DNA from: UMGS1601 sp964617585
GTDB taxonomy: Bacteria > Bacillota > Clostridia > Oscillospirales > Ruminococcaceae
Length of the DNA stretch: 64,000 bases
Assembly (NCBI GenBank): GCA_964617585.1
Contig: CAZTXS010000006.1
Location: forward strand, 1 to 64,000
Reading direction: 5' to 3'
Position 1 is the first letter of the stretch; the number at the start of each line of letters is the position of its first letter. Position numbers and translations under genes: made by a program. The notes beneath the pieces are model-generated. The model worked only from the letters and a program-made list of their open reading frames with translations. It had not been told where the DNA came from and made no database searches. Positions 34,663-42,190 of the stretch are shown in pieces.

Positions 34663-35662
34663 AGCAATCTGAAATCTCTTTTAGCTTTTCCTTGGCAGCA
34701 TTTACAATTTTTTCAGGGCCTATAACCTTTGCATTATTACCGAAAGTAAACAGCCATCCCCAAAAGGTCGGACTTATTTCAACGTCAGCCTTGATTCTGA
34801 ATCTGTCATCTCCCTGTTTGTTTATAAGCACCTTATCGCCGAATCGGTCTATTATAACGTTAATCAGAGAACTATCAAACTCAAGCTCAACCCTTTCAGG
34901 CTCGCCTCCGTACATATCGTAAGCAGCTTTAAGGCTTTTTACAACTTCATTTTCATCAACCGTCAGCGAACGCCTTTTATCGCTGCATATCTCTACTCCC
35001 GACATTCTGTCCACTCTGTATCTGCAAAGCTTTTCATGCTTATTACAATAACAAATAAGGTAGTATTTATCGTTTTCCCATATAAGCTGATAAGGTGAAA
35101 CGCTGTAAATCTCACCGCCGTGACGGAACCTTGTTTTCTTATCCAAGCTGTATTCGTAATATTTAAACTCAATCTGGTAATTTGAAAAAATCGCTTCGTG
35201 AATTGTATTTATATTGTAGTATATGCGTTCGTTAAAGGTCTTTGTGCGATTGGCTACATATACGTTTCTCCTTAACCCCTGAGCCTTGTATTTTGAAGTG
35301 AGAGTCTGAAGCTTGGAAATAAGCGCATCCGACTTTTTCTTTGTCAGAAATACCGACGACGCAACTGCGTCCGCAAGCACATAAAGCTCCTCATCCTGAA
35401 ATGTTCTGGAAGCTACATAATATACGTTTGTATGGCCTCTGCGCTCCGTGATTATATCGATACCGCTCTCCTGAAGAGTCGTTATATCATCATAAACAGT
35501 TTTCCTCTCAACCTTGATGCCATATGCGTCAAGCTTTGAGATTATTTCTTTTCCCGTCAAAACATGATTTTCATCCGTTTCGTGCAAAAAGATTTTTTCC
35601 AATATCAGAAGCTTCTGCTTCTGTCTTGAAAACCCGCCGTTTGAAATTAAATTATAGTTCAT
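34655..35662 (-). CDS. WYL-domain transcriptional regulator
   Basis: ATG at 35662 has AGGTG 7 nt upstream and gives 335 residues. The N-terminal winged helix-turn-helix (KEIISKLDAYGIKVERKTVYDDITTLQESGIDI) is followed by a WYL ligand domain (EFKYYEYSL...YSVSPYQLIWENDKYYLICYC) and a C-terminal WCX region. Such regulators often sense nucleic-acid ligands. The 8-nt overlap with the ClC gene suggests joint expression. Confidence 0.92.
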   Translation of the reverse strand: MNYNLISNGGFSRQKQKLLILEKIFLHETDENHVLTGKEIISKLDAYGIKVERKTVYDDITTLQESGIDIITERRGHTNVYYVASRTFQDEELYVLADAVASSVFLTKKKSDALISKLQTLTSKYKAQGLRRNVYVANRTKTFNERIYYNINTIHEAIFSNYQIEFKYYEYSLDKKTRFRHGGEIYSVSPYQLIWENDKYYLICYCNKHEKLCRYRVDRMSGVEICSDKRRSLTVDENEVVKSLKAAYDMYGGEPERVELEFDSSLINVIIDRFGDKVLINKQGDDRFRIKADVEISPTFWGWLFTFGNNAKVIGPEKIVNAAKEKLKEISDCYE

Positions 35663-35678
35663 AACTGACACCTATCCT

Positions 35679-35906
35679 TTAGTTTTTTGAAATGTCTTTA
35701 TTCCTTTTTAAATCGGATACTTTGACTTTAGTTCCGTCGGGACGCAAAAGCTCGGTATGTTCAAGCTGCTGAGTCAGGTTTCTTACGTAACCTCTGCGGT
35801 ATTCGTCCCTAAGCTCCTTTTGCTCCTTTAATTCGTCTGTCGTCAGCTTTCTCTGCTTTGACAGCCTGTAAAGCTGCGAAATTCTATCCAGCTTCTCTTT
35901 TTCCAT
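35679..35906 (-). CDS. DUF896 protein, YnzC-like
   Basis: From ATG 35906 the product has 75 residues (EKLDRISQLYRLSKQRKLTTDELKEQKELRDEYRRGYVRNLTQQLEHTELLRPDG), matching the small helical DUF896 family; Bacillus YnzC lies in the SOS-regulated yneA-yneB-ynzC operon. An in-frame ATG at 35951 with AGGTG 7 nt upstream would give 90 residues and has the better ribosome site, but family members usually begin near 35906. It starts a four-gene operon with WYL, ClC and ruvX. Its molecular role is unknown. Confidence 0.88.
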   Translation of the reverse strand: MEKEKLDRISQLYRLSKQRKLTTDELKEQKELRDEYRRGYVRNLTQQLEHTELLRPDGTKVKVSDLKRNKDISKN

Positions 35907-36038
35907 CTTTAAGGATTTTCCTTCCGAATAAAAATTTATACCGATATTCATTTTAACACACCTATTGGCAAAAATCAATGAAAAAATATTTAATCTGTAC
36001 AAAAAAATTCCCCGGATAAACTTTTTTATAAAAAGCTG

Positions 36039-36092
36039 TTGACAAAAACAGGAACATAGATTATTATATATTATAAAGAACATTTGTTCTTT
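36039..36092 (+). promoter_or_regulatory. Strong promoter with LexA-like SOS box
   Basis: TTGACA (36039-36044), 17 nt, TATTAT (36062-36067). The palindrome GAACATTTGTTC (36078-36089), extended to AAAGAACA/TGTTCTTT, overlaps the start of transcription. GAAC-n4-GTTC is the core of Gram-positive LexA operators (Bacillus CGAACATATGTTCG). It points at the small genes at 36137 and 36409. Confidence 0.72.
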
Positions 36093-36136
36093 TATTTGCG
36101 TAAATAATAAATGACATTTTAAGAAAGGACAAAAAA

Positions 36137-36370
36137 ATGGAAAACTTATTCAGAGCATACATAAAAACCGCCGACGCTTTAAAAGGTCAGATAGAATTTC
36201 TGAAAGCTGAAATAAAAAAAACGGATGACGTTGATGAAAAGAAAATAATTGAAAAACGCACCGAAACGCTGTATTCGGAATACCTTGACGTTTTACACAG
36301 CGCAAGAATGATTGAAAATTATTTCAAGCCAAAGCCGAAAGAGGAAATCTCCCGGGTGAAAAAAGCCTGA
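36137..36370 (+). CDS. Small helical hypothetical protein under SOS-like promoter
   Basis: The 77 residues are mostly helical and Lys/Glu-rich (ADALKGQIEFLKAEIKKTDDVDEKKIIEKRTETL), with a basic tail. AAGGAC precedes the ATG. No known domain is recognised. It is the first gene after a promoter with a LexA-like box and lies 38 nt before a sigma-like gene, so the two probably act together in the DNA-damage response or stem from a phage module. Confidence 0.7.
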   Translation: MENLFRAYIKTADALKGQIEFLKAEIKKTDDVDEKKIIEKRTETLYSEYLDVLHSARMIENYFKPKPKEEISRVKKA

Positions 36371-36408
36371 CAATCAATTCACAATAGGGAGAGGATGAAG
36401 AACTGCAA

Positions 36409-36735
36409 ATGAAAAACAAATATACAAATAAAAGAGTTCCGCTTGAATTTCTTTATGCCGAGCAGCGGGTAAAAATCGGCGAGTACGCTTCGACTTCAAA
36501 CAAGCAAATAATTAAATATCTACGCGAAATTATAAACGAAGATTTGACAAAAACGCAGAAACAATATATTATTATGTATTATCTTAATAATATGAAAATT
36601 CCTGAAATCGCCCGTGAGCTTGGGGTCAACAAATCGACTGTTTCAAGAACTATTCAAAGAGCGAAAAACAGGATTTATGAAAGATTAAAATACACTAATT
36701 TCAGGAGCTTTATTGATGATGAGGACGCCTATTAA
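36409..36735 (+). CDS. Sigma-70 region 4-like helix-turn-helix protein
   Basis: The 108 residues end in a sigma region 4 domain (LTKTQKQYIIMYYLNNMKIPEIARELGVNKSTVSRTIQRAKNRIYERL); no region 2 is present, so it is not a full sigma factor. It resembles phage-type or DUF1492-like small regulators. It lies in a two-gene unit under a LexA-like box. Its 3' end overlaps the decarboxylase start by 20 nt and supplies AGGAG to it. Confidence 0.82.
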   Translation: MKNKYTNKRVPLEFLYAEQRVKIGEYASTSNKQIIKYLREIINEDLTKTQKQYIIMYYLNNMKIPEIARELGVNKSTVSRTIQRAKNRIYERLKYTNFRSFIDDEDAY

Positions 36736-38116
36736 CGATTTCCTGGAGGAATACAAAATCAAAAACTGCGTCAGATTTCATATGCCGGGACATAAAGGCA
36801 GAGGAACTGATAAGCTTTGCTCAGTATCGCCTTATGACATAACAGAAATAACCGGAGCGGATTTTCTGTTCTCTGAGTCAGAATACGGTATAATTTACGA
36901 AAGTGAAAAGAATGCTTCAGAGCTTTATAATTCAGCGCTAAGCCTGTATTCAACCGAAGGCTCCAGCCTTGCTGTAAAAGCAATGCTGTTTATCGCATAT
37001 AAGGGAAACAAAAACAGAAAAATTCTGGCTGCAAGAAACGTACATAAATCCTTTATAAACGCTTGTGCGTTAATTGATCTCGACATAGACTGGATTTATC
37101 CGAAAGAAGAGATTTCCTCAATATGCGCTATGAAGCTTACAGCTTCGGATTTGGAAGAAGCTTTGTCCTCTTATGATTCGGTTGATATGCCAAGCGCCGT
37201 TTATGTGACTTCTCCCGACTATCAGGGAAATATGCTTGATATAAAGGGTCTGGCTGAGGTCTGTAAACGGTACGGCGCTGCGCTGCTTGTTGACAACGCT
37301 CACGGAGCATATTTGAATTTTCTGACCGAAAATATCCACCCATTGGCTTTGGGTGCGGATATGTGCTGCGACTCCGCTCATAAAACTCTGCCCTGTCTTA
37401 CGGGAGGCGCCTATCTTCATATTTCAAAAAACGCTGATAAACGCTTTCATAACAGAGCTCTGGCAAAACAGGCAATGCAGCTTTTTGCTACGACTTCCCC
37501 ATCGTATCTTATTTTGCAGTCGCTTGACCTTTGCAACAGAACCTTAAGCGATAAGACTTATATAGACAAGCTCAATAAAACCTGCGAAAAGGTCAAAAGG
37601 TTAAAAGAAAAGATTCGGGCTTTGGGGTTCGGCGTTTTAAATCACAAAAACTGCGAGCCGCTAAAGCTTGTAATACTATGTGAAAATTCCGGCGTCAGCG
37701 GTAAAACGCTTTTATCAGAGCTTGAAAAAAGAAACATATATTGTGAGCACGCTGATGATTCATCGCTGATAATAATGATTTCACCTGAAAATAACGACAG
37801 CGATTTCAACATACTTCTGACTGCCTTGGAAAACATAAAATCCAACTTTGAAAAAACAGAAAATACATCGTCGGACGCTTTTACGCTTGAAAAGCTAATG
37901 CTGATAAAAGCAGAAAAAGCAATGTCCGTCAGGGAAGCTTTTTTCAGCGAAAGCGAAACAGTTTCAATTACAAACGCTTTAGGCAGAGTTTGCTCAACGC
38001 CGGTATCTGTCTGCCCTCCGTGTATTCCGCTTGTAATAAGCGGCGAGGTTTTCAGCCGTGATATTTTAAATTTGCTCAGAAGGTATAGCATTTTTTCTGT
38101 AAATGTGGTACAATGA
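36716..38116 (+). CDS. Orn/Lys/Arg decarboxylase family protein (YaaO-like)
   Basis: About 466 residues from ATG 36716 with AGGAG 8 nt upstream. It is a PLP enzyme of fold type I: FHMPGHKGRG at the start, VTSPDYQGNMLDIKGLAEVCKRYGAALLVDNAHGAYL, and the Schiff-base lysine in CDSAHKTLPCLTGGAYLH. In Bacillus yaaO stands before tmk-yaaQ-yaaR-holB-yaaT. Here holB and yaaT follow but tmk, yaaQ and yaaR are absent. The substrate (arginine, lysine or ornithine) cannot be told. Confidence 0.9.
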   Translation: MMRTPINDFLEEYKIKNCVRFHMPGHKGRGTDKLCSVSPYDITEITGADFLFSESEYGIIYESEKNASELYNSALSLYSTEGSSLAVKAMLFIAYKGNKNRKILAARNVHKSFINACALIDLDIDWIYPKEEISSICAMKLTASDLEEALSSYDSVDMPSAVYVTSPDYQGNMLDIKGLAEVCKRYGAALLVDNAHGAYLNFLTENIHPLALGADMCCDSAHKTLPCLTGGAYLHISKNADKRFHNRALAKQAMQLFATTSPSYLILQSLDLCNRTLSDKTYIDKLNKTCEKVKRLKEKIRALGFGVLNHKNCEPLKLVILCENSGVSGKTLLSELEKRNIYCEHADDSSLIIMISPENNDSDFNILLTALENIKSNFEKTENTSSDAFTLEKLMLIKAEKAMSVREAFFSESETVSITNALGRVCSTPVSVCPPCIPLVISGEVFSRDILNLLRRYSIFSVNVVQ

Positions 38117-38202
38117 AATAGACGTTTCACAGCGTAAGGCTTATTCTCGTTTTAGAAAGCCTGTTAATCGTCCGCAGAATTTATCGGAGTTTTAATTTAT
38201 TT

Positions 38203-39186
38203 ATGAAAAGCTTTTATCTATATGAAAATGAAATAATTAAAAACACCATACGTTCTATGGTGCTAAACAACCGCATAGTAAATTCTCTGCTTATTTACGG
38301 CGATAAGGGTCTAGGCAAAAAGACTGCCGCCGAATATATTTCGGCTTCCCTTCTTTGTGAAAAAGGAACGGGCATACCCTGCGGTGAATGTAGATCCTGC
38401 AAAAAAATCGCCAATATGGTTCATCCTGACGTGATACACGCCGTTGCGAGCGGAAAAAGCGGTAACTATAAAATAGATGCTTTTCGTGAGATGGTTGAAA
38501 ACGCTTCAGTAATGCCGAATGAAAGCAGATTCAAGATTTATATAATAGCCGATATGGACAATACGCTTGCCGCAGCGCAAAACGCTTTGCTCAAGCTTAT
38601 TGAAGAACCTCCCGACCATTGCGTTATAATTCTGACGGCTTCATCACGCTCTTCACTTCTTCCTACCATAGTTTCAAGAGTGGTATCGCTGCCAATGCAC
38701 GAAATAAGCTTAGATTCATGCAAGAACGCTCTTATTCAAAAGGGTTATGAGAAGGACAGCGTTCAAGACGCAGTTGAAGCTCTCGGAGGAAATTTAGGAA
38801 AGTGCATAGGATATCTGAATGGCGGGGATATTGTTGACGCAGTAACCATGTCGAAAAGCATAACCGACGCAATAATTACCGGCGATGAATATCTTATGCT
38901 TAAAGAATTCAGCGAGCTTATAGGCGACAAAACCATGACTCTTGCCGTCTTTAAGCTTTTGTGCGAAATTGTAAGAGATTCGATTTCCGTTTCGGCAGGC
39001 TGTGATAAAAAAACGCTCATAAGCGCTTATAAGGCAGGAGCAATCAGGCTGTCCGAGAGGATTTCTAAGATTACGGCGAATAAAATTTATTACGCAATTA
39101 CTAAATACGCTGAAAGAATCAATTCAAACGGCAATCTGAGCCTGGCAATTAACGCTTTATGCTCGGAAATGAAAGAAGCTTTATAA
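38203..39186 (+). CDS. holB: DNA polymerase III subunit delta'
   Basis: This 327-residue clamp-loader subunit has a P-loop-like GDKGLGKKTAAEY, a zinc module CGECRSC with further Cys, the NALLKLIEEPPDHCVIILTA segment and the SRSSLLPTIVSRV sensor region. It helps load the beta clamp at replication forks. No clear Shine-Dalgarno is seen. The stop TAA lies in the end of a shrunken family A repeat. It is followed by ricT, as in Bacillus. Confidence 0.93.
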   Translation: MKSFYLYENEIIKNTIRSMVLNNRIVNSLLIYGDKGLGKKTAAEYISASLLCEKGTGIPCGECRSCKKIANMVHPDVIHAVASGKSGNYKIDAFREMVENASVMPNESRFKIYIIADMDNTLAAAQNALLKLIEEPPDHCVIILTASSRSSLLPTIVSRVVSLPMHEISLDSCKNALIQKGYEKDSVQDAVEALGGNLGKCIGYLNGGDIVDAVTMSKSITDAIITGDEYLMLKEFSELIGDKTMTLAVFKLLCEIVRDSISVSAGCDKKTLISAYKAGAIRLSERISKITANKIYYAITKYAERINSNGNLSLAINALCSEMKEAL

Positions 39187-39209
39187 CTAAGGCAAGCCCT
39201 TATTGAATT
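39183..39209 (-). repeat. Family A repeat, copy 4 (26-nt remnant)
   Basis: ATAACTAAGGCAAG joins directly to CCCTTATTGAA: the two ends of a reverse-orientation element with all internal hairpins lost, fused at the shared GGCAAG. It overlaps the holB stop codon. Confidence 0.7.
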
Positions 39210-39235
39210 ATAAAAATTAATATTGGAGGACTAAT

Positions 39236-40099
39236 ATGGCAGAAATCATAGGAGTGCGCTTTAAAAGCGTCGGAAAAATATATTACTTTTCGCCCGGTAA
39301 AAATCAGATTAATCAGGGCGAAAAGGTCATTGTTGAAACAGCAAAAGGGGTTGAATGCGGAGAAGTCGTTATAGGTAACCGTGAAATCAATGAAAACGAG
39401 CTTGCAACTCCTCTTAAAAATATAATACGAGTTGCCACTGAAAAGGATATTGAGAAAATTCAGCATAACAAGCAGTGCGAAGCAGATGCTTTCAAAATTT
39501 GTGAAGAAAAAATTCTAAAGCACGGTCTTAACATGAAACTCGTTGACGTTGAATGTACCTTTGACAACAATAAGCTTCTGTTTTATTTCACATCAGAAAA
39601 CAGAGTGGATTTCAGAGAGCTTGTCAAAGACTTGGCTTCCGTTTTCAGAACAAGAATTGAACTGCGTCAGATAGGCGTTCGTGATGAAGCGAAAATGCTC
39701 GGAGGACTCGGCGTTTGCGGCAGACCGTTCTGCTGTAAATCTTTTTTGGGAGATTTTCAGCCGGTTTCCATAAAAATGGCGAAGGATCAGAGCCTGTCGC
39801 TTAATCCGTCTAAGATTTCAGGCACCTGCGGAAGGCTTATGTGCTGCTTGAAATATGAACAGGAAGGCTATGAGGAGCTATTGAAGATTACTCCTAAAAT
39901 TGGCGCTTTCGTTGAAACTCCCGACGGAAAGGGCAACGTAGTCGACGTTAATATGCTGACAGGAAAAGTCAGAGTTAAAAACGCTGACACAGAGGCTGTA
40001 AACACATATCACAAGGACGACGTTAAGATTTTAAAGGACGGCGTTAATAAAATTGACAAAGAAGATATTAAAGAGTTGGAAGAACTTGAAGATAAATAA
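39236..40099 (+). CDS. ricT: PSP1-domain protein RicT (YaaT)
   Basis: This 287-residue PSP1 family protein has the conserved Cys motifs CGRPFCCKSFLGDF and GTCGRLMCCLKYEQEGYEEL, which in the Bacillus Y-complex (RicA-RicF-RicT) hold Fe-S clusters. The complex speeds mRNA maturation by RNase Y and helps Spo0A phosphorylation. GGAGGAC precedes the ATG. The position after holB is conserved in Firmicutes. A family A repeat follows the stop. Confidence 0.94.
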   Translation: MAEIIGVRFKSVGKIYYFSPGKNQINQGEKVIVETAKGVECGEVVIGNREINENELATPLKNIIRVATEKDIEKIQHNKQCEADAFKICEEKILKHGLNMKLVDVECTFDNNKLLFYFTSENRVDFRELVKDLASVFRTRIELRQIGVRDEAKMLGGLGVCGRPFCCKSFLGDFQPVSIKMAKDQSLSLNPSKISGTCGRLMCCLKYEQEGYEELLKITPKIGAFVETPDGKGNVVDVNMLTGKVRVKNADTEAVNTYHKDDVKILKDGVNKIDKEDIKELEELEDK

Positions 40100-40101
40100 A
40101 T

Positions 40102-40242
40102 TTCAATAAGGGCTTGCCCGTCATTCAACGTGGCTAGGGTCGGCAGTGTCGACCAGACGGTCAGTAGGGTATTATATCCCACTACTGACCGGATAATGTA
40201 CCCAGCCGCCTATAGAGGCGGGGTACATCTTGCCTAAGATAT
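40102..40242 (+). repeat. Family A repeat, copy 5 (long form)
   Basis: About 140 nt, laid out as copy 1. The central hairpin is CGGTCAGTAG/CTACTGACCG; compared with CGTTCAG/CTGAACG of copy 1 the T-A pair is G-C, a compensatory double change. Confidence 0.85.
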
Positions 40243-40244
40243 AT

Positions 40245-40300
40245 AAAAAGCAGACGTTTTTATACTGCCGTGGCTCTTCGGCGTTAAACGTCTGCTTTTT
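40245..40300. terminator. Terminator between ricT and the PepSY gene
   Basis: AAAAAGCAGACGTTT pairs with AAACGTCTGCTTTTT; an inner GCCG/CGGC sits in the loop. It is symmetric enough to serve both converging genes. Confidence 0.88.
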
Positions 40301-40320
40301 TATTAACTTTTATTGGCTGT

Positions 40321-40962
40321 TCAATCGTCAAAAATTGATTCGGCTTCCCATGAAATTATTTTTCCCGTTTCACCGTCAATCTCAAATTCATATTCCATAT
40401 CGTCAAGCATAACAGAACCCTCGTATACAACTCTGCCGTCGTCTTTTTCCGCATAAATATGAATATCATTTTCAGTAGCTCCGGAAACCTTTGACAAAAC
40501 AATTTTTTTGGCTTCGCTTATCGTAATTGAAGCGTCAGAAGCGGCAGCCGAACCAAAATCATTATTAATATCTCTGCCCTTGCTTAAAATAGAACCATCG
40601 TCCGCAGATATTTCATACTCATATTCGTCCGAACCTACGTAAAAGTCAACCTCATATTCATTTTTTCCGTCATCTCTGTTAAATTTTACACGAATATTTT
40701 TTACTTCGGATTCTGAAAAACCGGCGTCCGCCAAAGCTATTTCCTTTGCGTCGTCCTCATTTATTGAATCGCTGTCGGAAGCAACCGAATCGGACGTTTG
40801 ATTCTGCGTTGATGAATCCTGACTGCTCTCCGAGTACGTATTCTGAGAACCTCCTGTTGACTCCGGATTCGATGAATACGAATCTTCCGATTTGCCCGCA
40901 GAACAGCCTGACGATATAACTGAAACCGCAATAACAAATAACAAAAATAATTTTAATTTCAT
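40321..40962 (-). CDS. Lipoprotein with two PepSY domains
   Basis: About 213 residues from ATG 40962 (AAGGAGG 8 nt upstream). A lipoprotein signal ends in SSGC, then a Ser/Gln/Asp-rich linker (~25-70). Two PepSY-type units follow (EDAKEIALADAGFSESEVKN...YEVDFYVGSDEYEYEISADDGSILS and ISEAKKIVLSKVSGATENDI...YEFEIDGETGKIISWE). PepSY domains are thought to inhibit or guide peptidases outside the cell. It stands alone, downstream of the sulfation operon on the same strand. Confidence 0.88.
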   Translation of the reverse strand: MKLKLFLLFVIAVSVISSGCSAGKSEDSYSSNPESTGGSQNTYSESSQDSSTQNQTSDSVASDSDSINEDDAKEIALADAGFSESEVKNIRVKFNRDDGKNEYEVDFYVGSDEYEYEISADDGSILSKGRDINNDFGSAAASDASITISEAKKIVLSKVSGATENDIHIYAEKDDGRVVYEGSVMLDDMEYEFEIDGETGKIISWEAESIFDD

Positions 40963-40996
40963 AACCATATCCTCCTTAATATAAATCTCTTTACCT

Positions 40997-42178
40997 TTAA
41001 CGTTTAAATAAACGATATATTTTTCCGCCTATTTTTCTGTAAAGCGGACGCTGTTTATACATTTGACGCTTAACCTCTTTAAGCTCCGATGAAAGCTCGG
41101 CAATACGCTGTTTATCCTCACTGCGCTTTGTTTTCAGTTCTTCAAGCTCATTATTCTGAAGCTCCATAATTCTGCCGCAGATACGAACTAAATCTTCTTT
41201 GTCATAGCTTTGGACTTCCCTCTTTCTCTTAGGAATTTCATCGTAAAATAGAACTCCGTTTCCCCGGTTTAAGTATTTCTCAGCAACCGAAGCGTTGCCC
41301 TCCTCATACCTTTTCAGAAAAGCAACTTGCTCGTCGTAGGTGAAGTTTTCACACTTAGAAAGACCTATACTGTTTCTTTTCTCCTCCTGAACAGCTCTCA
41401 GATACTTTACCGCCCAGTTCATCTTAGTGCGAAAACATTCCATAGAATTAAGTATACGCTTGACCTCAAGAAATTCCCCGTACAGACTGGTGTTCGCAAC
41501 AATATCAACAGAACGAAACCCGGAATTAAGCTCAATACCCAAAACGCTCAAAAAATCTGAAATTAAGCTTCCCCCGTTGTACTGCTGTTTTTCATAAGCG
41601 CGGACTATTATATTCTCGCTGCCGACAGCTTTTGAAATTTCCTCAAGCCGTCCAAAATAATCCAGCTTGAAATAGCTGTACTTGTCTGAATCTACATACT
41701 CTTTAAAGCTCATCTGAGAGGTTTCCCTCACCTGCTGCGACCAATAGGATTCAATAAGCAGATCCTGACGTCTTAAATAAACTATTACCTTTAAATCTAT
41801 CCCACGATCGGTCAAAGCATTTTTAAGCTCAAACCAAAAATTTTCACGTTTCCAATAACCGTTCCATATATTTTCGTCTGAAAGGATAATGTTCGGATAT
41901 TTTTTTGAAATCTCTTTTAATTTGTCCAGTCCCTCGTAAAAGCGTTCGTCCTCATATGCGCGTATCTCTTTTTCTTTTTGCCGGTCTTCTCCCTTAAGCT
42001 TCTGACGATATACTAAAAAATGTCCGTTGCGGTTTACGCCTATACCGGGGAATGTGTAACCTAAATCAGGATAACAAAAGCCCTTCTCATTGAGCGAAGC
42101 TTCATTTAAAGGCAAAAACTTCTGAATCGCAGAAGTTCCTGTTTTAGGAGTTCCAATATGAAGATATAATGTTGGCAT
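40997..42178 (-). CDS. PAPS-dependent sulfotransferase with C-terminal coiled coil
   Basis: ATG 42178 (AAGGAG 8 nt upstream) gives 393 residues. LHIGTPKTGTSAIQ is the 5'-phosphosulfate loop, and VIVYLRRQDLLIESYWSQQ holds the 3'-phosphate-binding Arg/Ser. These are the two diagnostic PAPS-binding motifs of sulfotransferases. The region around 340-380 is a Lys/Glu coiled coil ending in a very basic tail (RKIGGKIYRLFKR), typical of enzymes acting on cell-surface glycans. Its Shine-Dalgarno overlaps the stop of cysNC, so production is coupled to that of the PAPS donor. The acceptor is unknown. Confidence 0.87.
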   Translation of the reverse strand: MPTLYLHIGTPKTGTSAIQKFLPLNEASLNEKGFCYPDLGYTFPGIGVNRNGHFLVYRQKLKGEDRQKEKEIRAYEDERFYEGLDKLKEISKKYPNIILSDENIWNGYWKRENFWFELKNALTDRGIDLKVIVYLRRQDLLIESYWSQQVRETSQMSFKEYVDSDKYSYFKLDYFGRLEEISKAVGSENIIVRAYEKQQYNGGSLISDFLSVLGIELNSGFRSVDIVANTSLYGEFLEVKRILNSMECFRTKMNWAVKYLRAVQEEKRNSIGLSKCENFTYDEQVAFLKRYEEGNASVAEKYLNRGNGVLFYDEIPKRKREVQSYDKEDLVRICGRIMELQNNELEELKTKRSEDKQRIAELSSELKEVKRQMYKQRPLYRKIGGKIYRLFKR

Positions 42179-42190
42179 AATCATTTCTCC

